Shown here: one piece after another, positions 5,650 through 6,316 of the stretch | How positions within the stretch are numbered: position 1 is the first letter of the stretch | Layout of the letters: the number at the start of each line of letters is the position of its first letter | Assembly (NCBI GenBank): GCA_947589725.1 | Contig: CANQCQ010000058.1 | Coordinates: forward strand, 1 to 6,316 | Length of the DNA: 6,316 bases | Source of the DNA: an uncultured Bacilli bacterium | Lineage (GTDB): Bacteria; Bacillota_I; Bacilli_A; RF39; UBA660 | Direction: 5' to 3' | Translations under genes and position numbers: made by a program | The notes under the pieces: model-generated | The model's input: only the letters and a program-made list of their open reading frames with translations | Told to the model about the DNA's origin: nothing | Database searches by the model: none

Positions 5650-5877
5650 ATGAGAGAAGTTGAAATATATACAATAGATGATCAAGAATATATGTTATTA
5701 GATAAAATTACTAAAAATAATGATACTTATCTTTATTTTTCTAGTATTACTGAAGGTAATAATTATATTATTCGCAAGTTAGATAAAAATGATTCTAATA
5801 TAATGATTCCTCTAGATTCAGAAGAAGAAGTAAAGAAAGCAATATTATTACTTACTAATAAAAATTTGGATGTATAA
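5650..5877 (+). CDS. Small soluble protein resembling DUF1292
   Basis: A 75-residue acidic protein with no membrane segment. Its pattern is a short N-terminal strand (REVEIYTID), a D-Q-E-Y-M-L-L-D-K-I strand, a central YLYFSS strand, a YIIRKLDKN strand and a C-terminal helix beginning with an acidic run (DSEEEVKKAILLL). This resembles DUF1292/YrzB-type proteins, in which an EY[AM]LL strand is followed by an acidic region ending in a helix. The resemblance comes from pattern, not a search, and function is unknown in any case. AGGAGG at 5635-5640 lies inside the end of the upstream gene with a 9-nt spacer to ATG 5650, so the two genes are very probably cotranscribed and their products may work together. 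Confidence 0.8.
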   Translation: MREVEIYTIDDQEYMLLDKITKNNDTYLYFSSITEGNNYIIRKLDKNDSNIMIPLDSEEEVKKAILLLTNKNLDV

Positions 5878-5902
5878 AAATTAAAATTTGATTCTAAAAA
5901 AT

Positions 5903-5932
5903 AAAAAATGCAAGTAAAACTTGCATTTTTTT
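5903..5932. terminator. Strong hairpin terminator between convergent units
   Basis: A perfect 12-bp stem pairs AAAAAATGCAAG (5903-5914) with CTTGCATTTTTT (5920-5931) around the loop TAAAA, with one more T after it. It ends the plus-strand two-gene unit. With A-runs on the other side, it can also serve the minus-strand gene that stops at 5941. Confidence 0.85.
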
Positions 5933-5940
5933 ATGACTAT

Positions 5941-6251
5941 TTAGCTTTTCCAAACAGGTGGAGTTACTTTACTTTCTACGTTAGTATTAAAATCATAATG
6001 TAGAGTAGCAGAAACATTGTCTACATTCCATTTAGATAAATCTAACTTGTAATCTGCATTTAAGCCTGCATTAGAAAACATATTATGCATATCTATTACA
6101 TTATTAGTATCCCACAAATTTATGTTGCCTACATGCCATGTTGTTGCATTATAACCACTATCATCATGACCATAACAGCTATCAAAAGAGCATTACCGGA
6201 GTTATCCTTTAAACTGTTAAACACTTTTCCTTTCTTAAATTTGTATAGCAT
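5941..6251 (-). pseudogene. Frame-disrupted surface protein: prepilin-like N-terminus and DUF285-type C-terminal repeats
   Basis: The first reading frame starts at ATG 6251 (GGAGG at 6259-6263, 7-nt spacer). It encodes MLYKFKKGKVFNSL, then KDNSGNALLIAVMVMMIVVI, a basic region and hydrophobic segment resembling a class III (prepilin-like) signal without the usual Glu5, and stops at 6129. A second minus-strand frame, open from 6192 to the stop at 5941, encodes SGYNATTWHVGNINLWDT, then NVIDMHNMF, LDLSKWNVDNV and the ending ESKVTPPVWKS. These are DUF285 (BspA-like surface repeat) features: GYxATTW, the W-D/N-T-x-N-V motif and the DMxxMF motif. The two frames differ by one base, and the change of frame must lie roughly within 6150-6190. 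Even if joined, the product would be about 103 residues, far shorter than typical DUF285 proteins. An internal deletion that also broke the frame is therefore the likely history. A sequencing error cannot be excluded. Confidence 0.6.
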
Positions 6252-6270
6252 ATAAAATCCTCCATTCACA

Positions 6271-6316
6271 TTACTTGAAGAGCTTGTTGGCATCGCCTAC
6301 ACCCTTAGCAAACTCT
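6271..6316 (-). CDS. C-terminal end of an unidentified upstream gene
   Basis: Reading in from the right edge, the minus strand encodes EFAKGVGDANKLFK followed by TAA at 6271-6273. It stops 19 bp before ATG 6251 and just ahead of that gene's GGAGG, which suggests an operon. Fifteen codons are too few to name a family. The bases here are noticeably richer in G and C than the rest of the window. Confidence 0.4.
   Translation of the reverse strand, partial: EFAKGVGDANKLFK

Noticed and set aside
1..6316. CRISPR arrays, tRNA or rRNA genes, riboswitches, insertion sequences
   Set aside because: No spaced direct repeats, cloverleaf-like segments, long structured leaders or transposase-like frames with inverted repeats were seen. 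The leaders are too short for riboswitches.
1..6316. TGA read as tryptophan (Mollicute-type code)
   Set aside because: Conserved tryptophans are encoded by TGG, and spoIIGA ends properly at a TGA overlapping the sigE start.

Overview
The window is very AT-rich. The coding regions use standard-code stops (TAA, plus a TGA for spoIIGA) and TGG for tryptophan, and most starts have clear Shine-Dalgarno sites. Together with SpoIIGA, sigma-E and SpoIVB this points to a spore-forming low-GC Firmicute. The DUF285-type repeats near the right end fit a gut Bacilli/Erysipelotrichia-like lineage, but the exact lineage is inference.

Layout. Positions 1-1390 (minus strand) hold the 5' end of adhE (fermentative aldehyde/alcohol dehydrogenase), preceded by an AI-2E/PerM-family membrane protein. 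A divergent plus-strand gene at 1459-2031 encodes a YigZ/IMPACT protein. It converges on the sporulation block, with a 13-bp hairpin lying between and over both stop codons. The block, 2057-4887, is all minus strand. In transcription order it is spoIVB (S55 signalling protease), an uncharacterised 104-residue membrane protein, spoIIGA (membrane aspartic protease that activates pro-sigma-E) and sigE (early mother-cell sigma factor, overlapping spoIIGA by ATGA). Terminator-like hairpins separate spoIVB from the small gene and the small gene from spoIIGA, so the block is probably three transcription units.

Divergent from spoIVB, a good sigma-A promoter drives two genes (5006-5877): a single-pass membrane protein with a coiled-coil-like tail, which I do not recognise, and a 75-residue protein resembling DUF1292. 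A strong hairpin follows. The last 370 bases (minus strand) carry a short, frame-disrupted gene in which a prepilin-like hydrophobic N-terminus joins C-terminal DUF285-type repeats. A few C-terminal codons of another upstream gene lie at the window edge.

The points most worth checking are the unknown membrane protein between spoIVB and spoIIGA with its possible Spo0A-type tandem boxes, the shortened sigma-E pro-sequence, the lack of sigG after sigE, the unknown two-gene unit, and the broken DUF285 gene. I saw no convincing completely new system, CRISPR array, tRNA, rRNA or insertion sequence.
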